Shown here in pieces: positions 42,159 through 52,301 of a stretch of 64,000 bases of DNA (position 1 is its first letter; the number at the start of each line of letters is the position of its first letter). The notes under the pieces are model-generated. The model was not told where the DNA came from. It worked only from the letters and a program-made list of their open reading frames with translations, and did not search any database. A program made the position numbers and the translations under genes. This DNA comes from UBA1227 sp045642705 (GTDB lineage: Bacteria > Bacillota > Clostridia > Oscillospirales > Acutalibacteraceae), in contig JAZUJK010000004.1 in assembly GCA_045642705.1 (NCBI GenBank), forward strand, positions 62,001 through 126,000. The letters are read 5' to 3'.

Positions 42159-42752
42159 ATGGCACTTGTACCATATGTTATCGAACAGACTAATAGAGGC
42201 GAACGTCAGTATGATATTTTCTCCCGTTTGCTTGAGGACAGAATCATTGTTCTCTCAGACCAGGTTAATGATCAGACAGCAAGCCTTGTTGTAGCTCAGT
42301 TACTCTATCTTGAGTCACAGGATGCTGAGAAGGACATCAGCCTCTATATCAATAGCCCAGGTGGTTCAATCTCATCTGGATTTGCAATTTATGACACCAT
42401 GAATTACATCAAATGTGATGTATCAACAATCTGTGTAGGTATGGCAGCATCTATGGGTGCTTTCCTCCTCTCAGCTGGTGCTAAGGGAAAGCGCTTCGCT
42501 CTTCCAAACTCTGAGATTCTTATTCATCAGCCTCTAATCGGTGGTGATATCGGACTTCAGGGTCAGGCAACAGAGATTAAGATTCATGCTGATCATTTGG
42601 TTCGTACTCGTGAAAATCTCAACAAGATTCTTGCTGAGAATACAGGCAAGTCAATTGAGCAGATCGCAATTGATACAGAGCGTGACAATTATATGTCAGC
42701 CGAGGAAGCTCTCGAGTACGGTTTGATCGATAAAGTTATTACTAAGAGATAA
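42159..42752 (+). CDS. clpP: ATP-dependent Clp protease proteolytic subunit
   Basis: A 197-residue serine peptidase that forms 14-mers. Catalytic triad: Ser98 (GMAASMGAFLL), His123 (LIHQPLIGG) and Asp172 (IDTERDN). The N-terminal loop PYVIEQTNRGER docks ClpX. AGGAGG precedes the ATG. It ends 14 bases before clpX. Confidence 0.98.
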   Translation: MALVPYVIEQTNRGERQYDIFSRLLEDRIIVLSDQVNDQTASLVVAQLLYLESQDAEKDISLYINSPGGSISSGFAIYDTMNYIKCDVSTICVGMAASMGAFLLSAGAKGKRFALPNSEILIHQPLIGGDIGLQGQATEIKIHADHLVRTRENLNKILAENTGKSIEQIAIDTERDNYMSAEEALEYGLIDKVITKR

Positions 42753-42766
42753 AGAGGTGATACCGC

Positions 42767-44071
42767 GTGGCAGGACAGGACAAAAAAGAAGTTTTTTGCG
42801 CCTTCTGTGGTAGAACTCAGGATGAGGTTTACAAGTTAATCGCTGGACCTGGAATTTTCATCTGTGATGAGTGTGTTGAACTATGTGTCGACGCTCTCCA
42901 CGAGGAAGAGGGTCCAAGGCACAAAGCACATATGCCAAATAGCGGTAAACCACTTCCTAAACCAGAGGAAATCAAGAAAGCACTTGATGAATATGTTATC
43001 GGACAGGACGATGCTAAGATTGCTCTTTCCGTTGCAGTTTATAACCATTACAAGAGAATCTTCTACGGTGACGAAGTTGGCGTAGAACTTCAAAAGAGTA
43101 ATGTGCTTCTTCTCGGACCAACTGGTGTTGGTAAGACAATGCTTGCCCAGACACTTGCTCGTATGCTTGATGTTCCATTTGCAATTGCAGATGCAACAAC
43201 TCTTACAGAGGCAGGTTATGTCGGCGAAGATGTTGAGAATATTCTCCTTCGCCTTATCCAGGCAGCAGATTATGATGTTGAACGCGCTGAGCGCGGAATC
43301 ATCTATGTCGACGAAATCGACAAGATAGGAAGAAAGTCTGAGAACCCATCTATCACTCGTGATGTATCAGGTGAAGGTGTTCAGCAGGCACTTCTTAAAA
43401 TACTTGAAGGAACAGTATCTAATGTTCCTCCACAGGGTGGCAGAAAACACCCACAGCAAGAGTTCATTCAGGTGGATACCAAGAATATTCTCTTTATCTG
43501 CGGTGGCGCTTTTGATGGAATCGAAAAGATTGTTGAAAAGCGTGAGGGCCAGGGCTCACTTGGCTTTGGTGCAGATATCAAGAGTAAGAAGGAAATGGAC
43601 CTCTCTGAGGCAATGAGCAAAGTAATTCCTCAGGACCTTGTAAAATATGGTCTTATTCCTGAAATCGTTGGTCGTATACCTGTAATTACAGCACTCTCCG
43701 ATTTGGATGAGGAAGCTCTTGTTAGAATCTTAAAGGAGCCTCGCAACTCACTTGTAAAGCAGTATCAGGAGCTCTTTAAGATGGACGGCATTGATCTCGA
43801 GTTTGACGACGATGCACTTGTTGCAATGGCACGTCTTACACTCGAGAAGAAAACTGGCGCTCGCGGACTCCGCGGTGTTATGGAAAAGATTTTACAACCT
43901 GTCATGTTCACCTCTCCTTCGGACAATAAGGTTGAAAAGATTGTCATCACCAAGGAATGTGTAGAAAAAGATGCTGAGCCTAAGGTTCTCCGCAATGCTA
44001 ACAAGAAGCCTCCAGAGCCACTTCTTATAGACGGAAGTGCTGCGACGAAGTCAACTCGCAAACGTGCATAA
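42767..44071 (+). CDS. clpX: ATP-dependent Clp protease ATP-binding subunit ClpX
   Basis: A 434-residue AAA+ unfoldase. The zinc domain has CAFCGRTQ and FICDECVELC; Walker A is GPTGVGKTML, Walker B IIYVDEID, and the ClpP-docking loop reads LGF in place of the usual IGF. Sensor residues are in ARGLRGVME. GTG start seven bases after GAGGTGA. The C-terminus is rich in Lys/Pro/Thr. Confidence 0.98.
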   Translation: MAGQDKKEVFCAFCGRTQDEVYKLIAGPGIFICDECVELCVDALHEEEGPRHKAHMPNSGKPLPKPEEIKKALDEYVIGQDDAKIALSVAVYNHYKRIFYGDEVGVELQKSNVLLLGPTGVGKTMLAQTLARMLDVPFAIADATTLTEAGYVGEDVENILLRLIQAADYDVERAERGIIYVDEIDKIGRKSENPSITRDVSGEGVQQALLKILEGTVSNVPPQGGRKHPQQEFIQVDTKNILFICGGAFDGIEKIVEKREGQGSLGFGADIKSKKEMDLSEAMSKVIPQDLVKYGLIPEIVGRIPVITALSDLDEEALVRILKEPRNSLVKQYQELFKMDGIDLEFDDDALVAMARLTLEKKTGARGLRGVMEKILQPVMFTSPSDNKVEKIVITKECVEKDAEPKVLRNANKKPPEPLLIDGSAATKSTRKRA

Positions 44072-44079
44072 CACGTGTG

Positions 44080-44110
44080 GAACTGCCATAGGAAATCCCG
44101 GTGGCAGTTC
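44080..44110 (+). terminator. hairpin between clpX and lon
   Basis: GAACTGCCA / TGGCAGTTC nine-base stem with a 13-base loop, followed by TTTGCTATTTTTAG. A partial terminator or attenuator; read-through to lon is likely. Confidence 0.55.
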
Positions 44111-44136
44111 TTTGCTATTTTTAGAGAGGGATAAAA

Positions 44137-46455
44137 ATGGAAGAAAATAACATATTGGTCCCTGTTGTTGCACTGCGCGGGCTTGTTGTTTTCCCGGGAA
44201 TGATGCTTCATTTTGATGCTGCAAGAGAGAAGTCTATTGCAGCAGTCAAGGCCGCTATGGATGAGGGCACGGAGCTATTTCTGGTGACTCAAAAAAACGC
44301 AGATATAGAGGAACCAACTTTCAAAGATGTATATAGAATTGGTGTGCTAACCAAGGTTCGCCAGATAATTGGCGTGCCTGAATCCAATACTATTCGCGTA
44401 ATAGTAGAGGGCGATTGCCGAGCTGTTTTGCGTCGCGGTATTGACGATGGCAACCATCTCTCTGCGCTCGTTGAGCGTAGACCGGAGAAGGGTTATGCCA
44501 AGAACCGCGAGGACTATGCAATAGCACTCATGCGCAGAGCCCGCGAAATATTTGATGAATATGCGTCCTATACACCTAAGATGTCACCTGATGTTATGCT
44601 CCGCGTAATAGCAGATGATGCACCAGGTGCAATGGCAGATTATATAGCATCAGTTATCGCAATCGGGTTCCAAGAAAAGCAAAAGATTCTCGATGAACAA
44701 CATCCAATTACTCGTCTTGAAAAACTCTGTGAGATTATCACAGGCGAGATTCAGATAATGCGACTTGAGGATGAGATAAGCGCCAAGGTTGAACGTGCCG
44801 TTGATGAGAATCAGCGCGAGTACTACCTGCGTGAGCAAATGCGCGCAATCTCGGAGCAACTCGATGGATCTGATGTAGACGAGATTGATGAGTATAAGAA
44901 AAAGATTAACGCTATCGTGAATATCGATGAGAAATCAAGAGAGAAATTGCTTCGCGAATGTATCCGTCTCCAGAAAATGGGAGCGGGTTCACCAGCAGAA
45001 GGTACAGTAATTAGAAATTATCTCGACAATGTTCTCGCACTTCCTTGGGACAAAGAGACTGTTGATAAGCTTGATCTCGATGCCGCAAGACGTGTTCTCG
45101 ATAATGACCACTATGGACTCAGTGAAGTAAAGGACAGAATTATTGAAGTCCTTGCTGTAAGAAAACTGAATCCTGATGTTAAGGGACAGATTATCTGCCT
45201 CGCAGGACCTCCGGGTGTCGGCAAAACATCTATTGCAGAGAGCCTTGCTCGTGCAATGGGAAGAAGTTTTGCCCGTGTATCACTCGGCGGCGTGCATGAC
45301 GAGGCAGAGATACGCGGCCATCGCCGCACATATATCGGCAGTATGCCAGGTCGCGTTATGGCCGCTGTTTCAGATGCTGGAACATGCAATCCACTTATCC
45401 TCTTTGACGAGATAGATAAGATGGCAGCAGACATGCGCGGTGACCCTGCATCTGCAATGCTCGAAGTACTTGACGCAGAGCAGAATAAGGCTTTCGTTGA
45501 CCACTATCTCGAGATACCATTTGACCTGTCCAAGACAATATTTATCACGACAGCAAATGATAAGAACAATATCCCTGCTCCACTTCTTGACCGAATGGAA
45601 GTAATTGATTTATATAGCTATACTGCTGATGAGAAGTTCCATATAGCCAAGGAACATCTTATTCCAAAATCAATTGCTCGCCATGGCCTGAGCAAGAGCA
45701 ATATCCGTTTTACTGATGGCAGTATCAATTACATCATCTCAGGATATACAAGGGAGGCTGGTGTTAGAACACTCGAGCGCAAGATTGATAAAATCTCGAG
45801 AGTTACAGCATTTAATGTTGTGAAAGCACCAGACTATAAAATCACTGTTAAACAAAAGGATGTTGAAGACATTCTCGGTCCAGTGAAATATAAAGACAGC
45901 AAGAAACACAAGAACTCAGTTGGAGTTGTTAATGGTCTCGCATGGACAGAAGTCGGTGGAGAGATGCTCCAAGTTGAGACAGTTGTAATGCCAGGTAAGG
46001 GAACAATTGAACTCACTGGTTCACTCGGCGATGTTATGAAAGAGTCTGCAAAAGCAGCTGTTTCATATATCAGAGCGAATGCAGACAGATATGGAATTGA
46101 ACCTGACTTCTATGAGAAGAAGGATATTCATATCCATGTACCAGAGGGAGCTGTTCCGAAGGATGGACCATCTGCTGGTGTTACTATGGCAACATCACTT
46201 CTCTCTGCACTTACAGGCAGAAAGGTAAATGGAAATGTTGCAATGACGGGTGAGATTTCATTGACAGGCAAGGTAATGCCTATCGGTGGACTCCGAGAGA
46301 AGACAATGGCTGCATATAAGTCTGGAATGAATACAGTTCTTATTCCTCATGATAATGAGCCAGATCTCCGTGACTGTGCGAGCGTTGTTCGCGAGCATGT
46401 TAAATTCATCCCAGTAAGTAAACTTGATGAAGTGTTTAAAGAAGCACTAATTTGA
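44137..46455 (+). CDS. lon: ATP-dependent Lon protease
   Basis: A 772-residue LonA. N-terminal substrate domain starts VALRGLVVFPGM; the AAA+ module shows GPPGVGKTSIAESLA and NPLILFDEIDKM; the protease has the Ser679 (PKDGPSAGVT) and Lys722 (GGLREK) dyad. It degrades damaged and short-lived proteins. Directly followed by engB, the usual Firmicute order. Confidence 0.98.
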   Translation: MEENNILVPVVALRGLVVFPGMMLHFDAAREKSIAAVKAAMDEGTELFLVTQKNADIEEPTFKDVYRIGVLTKVRQIIGVPESNTIRVIVEGDCRAVLRRGIDDGNHLSALVERRPEKGYAKNREDYAIALMRRAREIFDEYASYTPKMSPDVMLRVIADDAPGAMADYIASVIAIGFQEKQKILDEQHPITRLEKLCEIITGEIQIMRLEDEISAKVERAVDENQREYYLREQMRAISEQLDGSDVDEIDEYKKKINAIVNIDEKSREKLLRECIRLQKMGAGSPAEGTVIRNYLDNVLALPWDKETVDKLDLDAARRVLDNDHYGLSEVKDRIIEVLAVRKLNPDVKGQIICLAGPPGVGKTSIAESLARAMGRSFARVSLGGVHDEAEIRGHRRTYIGSMPGRVMAAVSDAGTCNPLILFDEIDKMAADMRGDPASAMLEVLDAEQNKAFVDHYLEIPFDLSKTIFITTANDKNNIPAPLLDRMEVIDLYSYTADEKFHIAKEHLIPKSIARHGLSKSNIRFTDGSINYIISGYTREAGVRTLERKIDKISRVTAFNVVKAPDYKITVKQKDVEDILGPVKYKDSKKHKNSVGVVNGLAWTEVGGEMLQVETVVMPGKGTIELTGSLGDVMKESAKAAVSYIRANADRYGIEPDFYEKKDIHIHVPEGAVPKDGPSAGVTMATSLLSALTGRKVNGNVAMTGEISLTGKVMPIGGLREKTMAAYKSGMNTVLIPHDNEPDLRDCASVVREHVKFIPVSKLDEVFKEALI

Positions 46456-46467
46456 CGAGGTAAACGT

Positions 46468-47061
46468 ATGAATCTCAACAAGGTTGATTATGAATTATCT
46501 GCTGGCACATATAAGCAGTTGCCAGCATCCACAATGCCTGAGCTTGTTTTCTCGGGCAGGTCAAATGTTGGCAAATCGTCTCTTATAAACAAGGTCCTAA
46601 ACAGAAAGAATCTTGCAAGAGTAAGTTCTCAGCCAGGTAAGACTATCACAATCAACTTTTATAAGGCAGACGATGCCCGCCTCGTTGACCTGCCAGGCTA
46701 TGGTTATGCGAAACATTCATTTGACGAACGCAATCGCTGGGGCCAAATGATTGAGGAGTATTTCCAGTCCGACAGAGATATAAGACTCGTCCTCCAGCTT
46801 GTCGACATGCGACACAAGCCAACTGAGGATGATTTGCAGATGCTTGACTTCTTATCAGCAACAGAGATGCCATTCATCGTTGTGCTGACAAAGTGCGATA
46901 AGTTAAACAAAACAGAATTTCAGCAATGTCTCGATATGCATCGAGAGATATGTTCAGAATTTCAACCACTTGATATCATTCCATTCTCTGCAACTAAAGG
47001 TGACGGAGTGGATGCAGTAAGAGCTTGGCTCATGAAGGGAGTAAAAGATGAGAATAAGTAA
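46468..47061 (+). CDS. engB: ribosome biogenesis GTP-binding protein EngB/YsxC
   Basis: A 197-residue TrmE-Era-like GTPase for 50S assembly. G1 is GRSNVGKSS, G3 DLPGYGYAK, G4 TKCDK, and the G5-like SATKGDG near the end. Its stop lies inside the start region of hisZ (14-base overlap), tying it to the his operon. Confidence 0.97.
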   Translation: MNLNKVDYELSAGTYKQLPASTMPELVFSGRSNVGKSSLINKVLNRKNLARVSSQPGKTITINFYKADDARLVDLPGYGYAKHSFDERNRWGQMIEEYFQSDRDIRLVLQLVDMRHKPTEDDLQMLDFLSATEMPFIVVLTKCDKLNKTEFQQCLDMHREICSEFQPLDIIPFSATKGDGVDAVRAWLMKGVKDENK

Positions 47062-48127
47062 TTTGGATAAAATAATTGCCAATTTATCTGACCTCTATTA
47101 TGAAAACGGTTACAACCGATATAACATGAGTAAGTTCGAGGAGTACGAGCTCTATGCAAGAAACAAGGACTTCTTGATTTCAGAGAATGTACTTACATTT
47201 ACTGATGTGTCAGGTAAACTTATGGCACTCAAGCCAGACGTAACATTATCAATAATAAAAAATGCCAGCGGTATCGCTGACATTTCAAAAGTGTATTATG
47301 ACGAGAGTGTATATCGTGTTGCCAAGGGTAGCAATTCATTCCGTGAGATTCGTCAACTTGGTCTCGAATGCTTCGGCAATGTTGATGACTATATGATTGC
47401 AGAAGTTATTAAGCTTGCAACATTGAGCCTTGAGAAGATATCAAATGATTGTTATCTCTCAGTATCCAATATGGATATCTTAACAGGAATACTTGACGCT
47501 GATGGAGTTTCATCAGCAGGAATTCGTGAAATTCTCGCTGCTATCGGCAACAAGAGCATGCATGAGATGGAACTTCTCTGCCAAAAGAATAATGTCTCAG
47601 AATCCAGCATAGAGTTACTCAGAAAACTTGTTGGTACTTATGGCAAGGCTGCAAATGTATTGGCTGAACTTGAGACTATACTCGGCCAAAATGAGGCTTT
47701 CATTAAGCTTCGCAATGTTGTATCAGCAATTGGTTCAGAGAAGATAAATATCGATTTCTCTGTTGTATCTGATATCAGTTATTACAATGGAATAGTATTT
47801 AAGGGCTATGTGATGGGCGTTCCTGAGTCTGTTATAACAGGTGGTCAGTATGACAAACTGATGAAGAGACTCCATAGAACAGACCGTGCTCTTGGATTTG
47901 CTCTCTATGTTGATGCACTTGAATTCTTGTCTGATGACAATTCTGGCTTGGATGCAGATGTTGTCATTAAATATGATGATAATGCTCCGATTGGGCTTGT
48001 AATTAAAACAGCTGATGAAGCTAAAGCGTCAGCGAACAGGGTTAGTGTATTGAAGGAAATCCCAGAGGGATTTAAATATACAAAACTTATTGAAATCAAG
48101 GGTGAGAAGGTGACAACTGATGCTTAA
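47048..48127 (+). CDS. hisZ: ATP phosphoribosyltransferase regulatory subunit
   Basis: A 359-residue HisRS-like protein without synthetase activity; it partners short HisG in an octamer for feedback by histidine. RPDVT-like ALKPDVTLSI, YYDESVYRV, REIRQLGLECFG and YNGIVFKGYVMG are the class II remnants. GGAG of its ribosome site is inside engB. It overlaps hisG by eight bases. Confidence 0.93.
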   Translation: MRISNLDKIIANLSDLYYENGYNRYNMSKFEEYELYARNKDFLISENVLTFTDVSGKLMALKPDVTLSIIKNASGIADISKVYYDESVYRVAKGSNSFREIRQLGLECFGNVDDYMIAEVIKLATLSLEKISNDCYLSVSNMDILTGILDADGVSSAGIREILAAIGNKSMHEMELLCQKNNVSESSIELLRKLVGTYGKAANVLAELETILGQNEAFIKLRNVVSAIGSEKINIDFSVVSDISYYNGIVFKGYVMGVPESVITGGQYDKLMKRLHRTDRALGFALYVDALEFLSDDNSGLDADVVIKYDDNAPIGLVIKTADEAKASANRVSVLKEIPEGFKYTKLIEIKGEKVTTDA

Positions 48128-48752
48128 TATCGCACTTCCAAAAGGTAGACTTGGCGAATGCGTATATGAGATGCTTGAAAAATCAGGCTTTGGTTGTCCT
48201 GCACTTCTAGAACCAGGCAGAAAGCTTACCTTTGAAGATGAAGAAAATGATGTTAGATATTTCTGGGTTAAGCCATCAGATGTATCTATTTATGTAGAGC
48301 GTGGCGCTGCCGACATCGGCGTTGTAGGCAAGGATATCTTGCTTGAATATGCGCCGGATGTCTATGAGCTACTCGACCTCGGCATTGGAAAATGTCGTAT
48401 GACAGTTTCCGCTCCAGTCGAGTGGGTAGATGATGGGCAGCGCACCATTCGTGTAGCTACAAAATTTTCCAATATCGCCCGTGACTTTTATGCATCTAAG
48501 GGTCGCGATATTGATATTATCGGCCTACACGGATCAATTGAGATTGCACCAGTTATCGGTCTATCAGATGTAATTGTAGATATAGTAGAAACAGGTGCGA
48601 CCTTGCGTGAGAACAATCTCGAAATCAAGGAGGAGATTGTTCCAATCTCAGCAAGACTTATTGCGAATAAGGCAACTTTTGGTTTCAAGACAGAACAGAT
48701 TGAGCGTCTAGTTGATGGAATCAAGAAACAGTTGGAGGAACAGAATGATTAA
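48120..48752 (+). CDS. hisG: ATP phosphoribosyltransferase, short form
   Basis: A 210-residue catalytic subunit for the first step of histidine synthesis (ATP plus PRPP). IALPKGRLGECVYEML at the start and DIVETGATLRENNLE, the PRPP loop, are seen. The regulatory C-terminal domain of long HisG is missing, which fits the HisZ partner. Confidence 0.97.
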   Translation: MLNIALPKGRLGECVYEMLEKSGFGCPALLEPGRKLTFEDEENDVRYFWVKPSDVSIYVERGAADIGVVGKDILLEYAPDVYELLDLGIGKCRMTVSAPVEWVDDGQRTIRVATKFSNIARDFYASKGRDIDIIGLHGSIEIAPVIGLSDVIVDIVETGATLRENNLEIKEEIVPISARLIANKATFGFKTEQIERLVDGIKKQLEEQND

Positions 48753-50019
48753 GATAATGAAATATGGCGAGGAAGCCAACAGCGAAATATTCGCACGTGT
48801 CACTCCTACTGTAGATGTTGCAGCAATAGTTTCCGACATCATAAAAGATGTCAGAGAAAATGGTGACAAGGCTGTTCTCGGATATTGTGAAAAATTTGAT
48901 GGGGCACATCTTGGTAGTCTCCTTGTAAGTGAAGAGGAGATAAAAGAGGCCGTAAATTCAGTTGAGCCAGAGTTTATTGAAATCTTAAATGAGGCTGCAT
49001 CCAATATCCGCGAGTTCCACAAGGCACAGGTTCGTGAGTCTTTTCAAATTGAGCGTGACAATGGCGTAATTGTTGGCCAAAAGTTTATGCCAGTTGATAG
49101 AGCGGGCCTCTATGTACCAGGTGGCACAGCTGCTTATCCATCAACAGTTTTGATGGATTCTATACCTGCCAAGATTGCCGGTGTAAAGGAAGTCGTTATG
49201 GTGACTCCTCCATCATCGGATGGCAAGATTAATCCCGCGATTCTCGCCGCAGCATATGTTGCTGGCATTGATAAGATATTTAAGTGCGGTGGCGCTCAGG
49301 CAATTGCAGCCCTCGCTTTCGGTACAGAATCTATTCCAGCAGTAGACAAGATTGTAGGTCCTGGAAATGCCTTTGTTGCTGAGGCTAAGAAGCAGGTATT
49401 TGGACGCGTATCGATTGATATGATTGCAGGTCCATCAGAAATCTTAGTTGTAGCAGATGGCAAATCAGATCCTCGCTATGTAGCTGCTGACTTGCTCTCA
49501 CAAGCAGAGCATGACAAGCTTGCATCCGCAGTGCTTGTCACTGACAGCGCCGAGCTCGCAGAGCGCGTATCAGCAGAATTGGAATTGCAGATTCCAGAAC
49601 TTATTCGCGCCGACATCGCTCGCGCATCCATTGATAACAATGGCAAGATTATCGTTGCAGATACACTCGATACTGTAATTGATATTGCAAATGAGATTGC
49701 TCCAGAGCATATGGAACTGTGTGTTGATAATCCATTTGATTATCTCGATAAAATTCATCATGCAGGTTCAATATTCCTCGGACGTAATTGCCCAGAGGCA
49801 ATAGGCGACTATTTTGCTGGCCCTAACCACACACTTCCAACAAGTGGCACAGCAAAATTCTCTAGTGCTCTCTCTGTTGATGACTTTATCAAGAAGAGCC
49901 AATTTATTTATTACTCTTATGAAGCTCTGGAAAAAGATGCTAAGAAAGTAGCATATTTTGCAGAGAAGGAAGGCCTAACAGGCCATGCTAAGAGCGCAGT
50001 AATTAGAACAGAAAAGTAA
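48745..50019 (+). CDS. hisD: histidinol dehydrogenase
   Basis: A 424-residue zinc enzyme for the last two oxidations. VPGGTAAYPSTVLM, IVGPGNAFVAEAKK, LLSQAEHDKLASA, APEHMEL and GPNHTLPTSG carry the catalytic and zinc-binding residues. ATG 48745, seven bases after GGAGG, overlaps hisG by eight bases. Confidence 0.97.
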   Translation: MIKIMKYGEEANSEIFARVTPTVDVAAIVSDIIKDVRENGDKAVLGYCEKFDGAHLGSLLVSEEEIKEAVNSVEPEFIEILNEAASNIREFHKAQVRESFQIERDNGVIVGQKFMPVDRAGLYVPGGTAAYPSTVLMDSIPAKIAGVKEVVMVTPPSSDGKINPAILAAAYVAGIDKIFKCGGAQAIAALAFGTESIPAVDKIVGPGNAFVAEAKKQVFGRVSIDMIAGPSEILVVADGKSDPRYVAADLLSQAEHDKLASAVLVTDSAELAERVSAELELQIPELIRADIARASIDNNGKIIVADTLDTVIDIANEIAPEHMELCVDNPFDYLDKIHHAGSIFLGRNCPEAIGDYFAGPNHTLPTSGTAKFSSALSVDDFIKKSQFIYYSYEALEKDAKKVAYFAEKEGLTGHAKSAVIRTEK

Positions 50020-50032
50020 AAGGAAAATCGAT

Positions 50033-51097
50033 ATGAGTGATTTCTTTAGTAGCAAATACGATAAGCTGATACCATATACACCAGGTGAGCAGCCACGTGA
50101 TATGAAGTATAATAAACTCAATACAAATGAGTCTCCATTCCCACCATCTAAGAAGGCGCAGGAATATGTAAGTGAGGCTATAAAGTCACTTCAGCTCTAC
50201 TCTGATCCAGAGTGCACTGGTCTCGTTGAGGCACTTGCAAAATATTATGGTGTAGAGCGCGAAAATGTAATATGCGTAAATGGTTCAGACGAGGTTCTGA
50301 ACTTTGCATTTATGGCATTTTGCGATGAGAATACACCTGCTGTTTTCCCTGATATCACTTATGGTTTCTATCCTGTATTTGCTGCTCTTAATAATATTTC
50401 ATATAGAGAAATCCCACTCCGCGATGATTTTTCTATTGATATAAATGATTATATGAATGTTGGTGCAACAATCTTTATTGCCAATCCAAATGCACCAACT
50501 GGTATTGCTCTTTCCCTATCTGATATAGAGGAGATTGTAAAGAACAATCCAAACAATGTAGTGGTTGTAGATGAGGCATATGTAGACTATGGTACTGAGT
50601 CAGCCGTATCACTTATAAATAAGTACAACAATTTGCTCGTTACTCAGACATTCTCCAAGTCACGCTCACTTGCTGGTGGACGTCTCGGCTATGGAATTGC
50701 ATGTGCGGATCTTATTCGTGACCTCAATACAATTAGATATTCAACTAACCCATATAACATCAATAAGATGACTATGGCTGCTGGTATTGGCGCTATTGAG
50801 GACGATGATTATTTCAAAAATAATTGCAAGACAATTATGGATAATAGAGCTTATACAGTTGCGAGACTTGAGGGTCTCGGTTTCCATGTCCTACCATCAA
50901 AATCGAATTTCGTCTTTGCGAAATCCGATATCTATCCTGGCAAGGAACTGTACCTCGACCTCAAGGCAAATGGAATTTTGATTCGTCACTTTGACAAGCC
51001 AAGGCTTGATGATTATAACCGAATCACAATTGGCAGCCGTGAGCAGATGGATGCTCTTATTTCAATGATTGAAAAACTAATGGAGGAGAAAAAGTAA
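50033..51097 (+). CDS. hisC: histidinol-phosphate aminotransferase
   Basis: A 354-residue class I/II PLP aminotransferase. LNTNESPFPPS, ANPNAPTGIAL, VVDEAYVDYG and the PLP-lysine motif FSKSRSLAGGRLGYG are present. It transfers the amino group onto imidazole acetol phosphate. Its stop shares one base with the hisB start. Confidence 0.96.
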   Translation: MSDFFSSKYDKLIPYTPGEQPRDMKYNKLNTNESPFPPSKKAQEYVSEAIKSLQLYSDPECTGLVEALAKYYGVERENVICVNGSDEVLNFAFMAFCDENTPAVFPDITYGFYPVFAALNNISYREIPLRDDFSIDINDYMNVGATIFIANPNAPTGIALSLSDIEEIVKNNPNNVVVVDEAYVDYGTESAVSLINKYNNLLVTQTFSKSRSLAGGRLGYGIACADLIRDLNTIRYSTNPYNINKMTMAAGIGAIEDDDYFKNNCKTIMDNRAYTVARLEGLGFHVLPSKSNFVFAKSDIYPGKELYLDLKANGILIRHFDKPRLDDYNRITIGSREQMDALISMIEKLMEEKK

Positions 51098-51687
51098 TGG
51101 ATAGAGTTGCAACAGTAAACAGAAAAACTGCTGAAACAGATATTAGCTTGACTCTAAATCTCGATGGCACTGGCATTGCAAATATTGACAGTGGCTGTGG
51201 ATTTCTTGACCATATGCTAATTCTCTTCACAAGACACGGCAAATTTGATCTTGATCTCAAGTGTGATGGTGATGTAGAAGTTGATTATCACCATACAGTT
51301 GAGGATATCGGTATCTGCCTCGGCAAAGCATTTAGTGAGGCTCTTGGTGACAAGCGTGGCATCACACGTTATGGCACAACAATGCTTCCTATGGACGAGG
51401 CACTGATTCTTACATCACTTGATTTTTCAGGCAGAGGATTCCTCCGCTATGACCTAAATATTAAGCAGAAGTCAGTTGGTACTTTTGACACAGAACTCGT
51501 TGAGGAATTCTGGTGGGCATTTGTCCGCAATGCTGATTGCACACTTCATATAAAGCAGATGGAAGGCAAGAATACGCACCACATAATTGAGGGCGCATTC
51601 AAGTCTGCAGGGCATACCTTCCACAAAGCAGTGGCAATAGATGAGAAGTATAAGGATGTTATTCCTTCTACGAAAGGAGTACTTTAA
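51097..51687 (+). CDS. hisB: imidazoleglycerol-phosphate dehydratase
   Basis: A 196-residue single-function dehydratase; no phosphatase domain is fused. Metal ligands are in the repeated FLDHMLILFTRHG, DYHHTVEDIGI and KNTHHIIEGAFK. DTELVEEFW is conserved. Overlaps hisH by one base. Confidence 0.97.
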   Translation: MDRVATVNRKTAETDISLTLNLDGTGIANIDSGCGFLDHMLILFTRHGKFDLDLKCDGDVEVDYHHTVEDIGICLGKAFSEALGDKRGITRYGTTMLPMDEALILTSLDFSGRGFLRYDLNIKQKSVGTFDTELVEEFWWAFVRNADCTLHIKQMEGKNTHHIIEGAFKSAGHTFHKAVAIDEKYKDVIPSTKGVL

Positions 51688-52301
51688 TGATTGCCATAGT
51701 TGATTACGGCGTGGGCAATCTTTTCTCTCTTTCTTGCTCACTAAATGCAATTGGTGCAGATACTAAAATTACCAGTGACGCGGATGAAATTCGTGCCGCT
51801 GATAAAATCATATTGCCTGGTGTAGGCGCTTTTGAGGATGCGGCAAATAAGTTGCGTCAGTCCGGCCTCGATAAAGTTGTTATCGAGGAGGCAAAAGGTG
51901 GCAAGCCTCTCCTTGGCATCTGCCTCGGTATGCAGATGCTCTTTACAGAGAGCCATGAATATGGAACACACAAGGGCCTCGGTCTTATTGAGGGTACAAT
52001 AGAGCCTCTTGCAGGTTATGTTCCAGCAGAGCTTAAAATACCTGAAATGGGTTGGAACGCTCTTGACTTTAAATGTGATAGCCCACTGTTCAAATATATA
52101 AACAATGGTGACTATGTATATTTTGTTCATTCATATTATGCAAAAGCAGAGGAATCTGTTATTGCAACAACAGAATATGGTGTACCTGTAACCGCAGCTG
52201 TTGCAAAAGGTAATATCTACGGTTGTCAATTCCATCCAGAGAAGAGCGGTACAGTAGGCCTCAATATATTGAAGGCATTTTGCGAGGAGGGTCTGATATG
52301 A
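51687..52301 (+). CDS. hisH: imidazole glycerol phosphate synthase, glutaminase subunit
   Basis: A 204-residue class I glutamine amidotransferase that feeds ammonia to HisF. Catalytic Cys in LLGICLGMQMLF and the His-Glu pair in CQFHPEKSG are clear; MIAIVDYGVGNLFS is the standard start. The stop overlaps the hisA start by four bases (ATGA). Confidence 0.97.
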   Translation: MIAIVDYGVGNLFSLSCSLNAIGADTKITSDADEIRAADKIILPGVGAFEDAANKLRQSGLDKVVIEEAKGGKPLLGICLGMQMLFTESHEYGTHKGLGLIEGTIEPLAGYVPAELKIPEMGWNALDFKCDSPLFKYINNGDYVYFVHSYYAKAEESVIATTEYGVPVTAAVAKGNIYGCQFHPEKSGTVGLNILKAFCEEGLI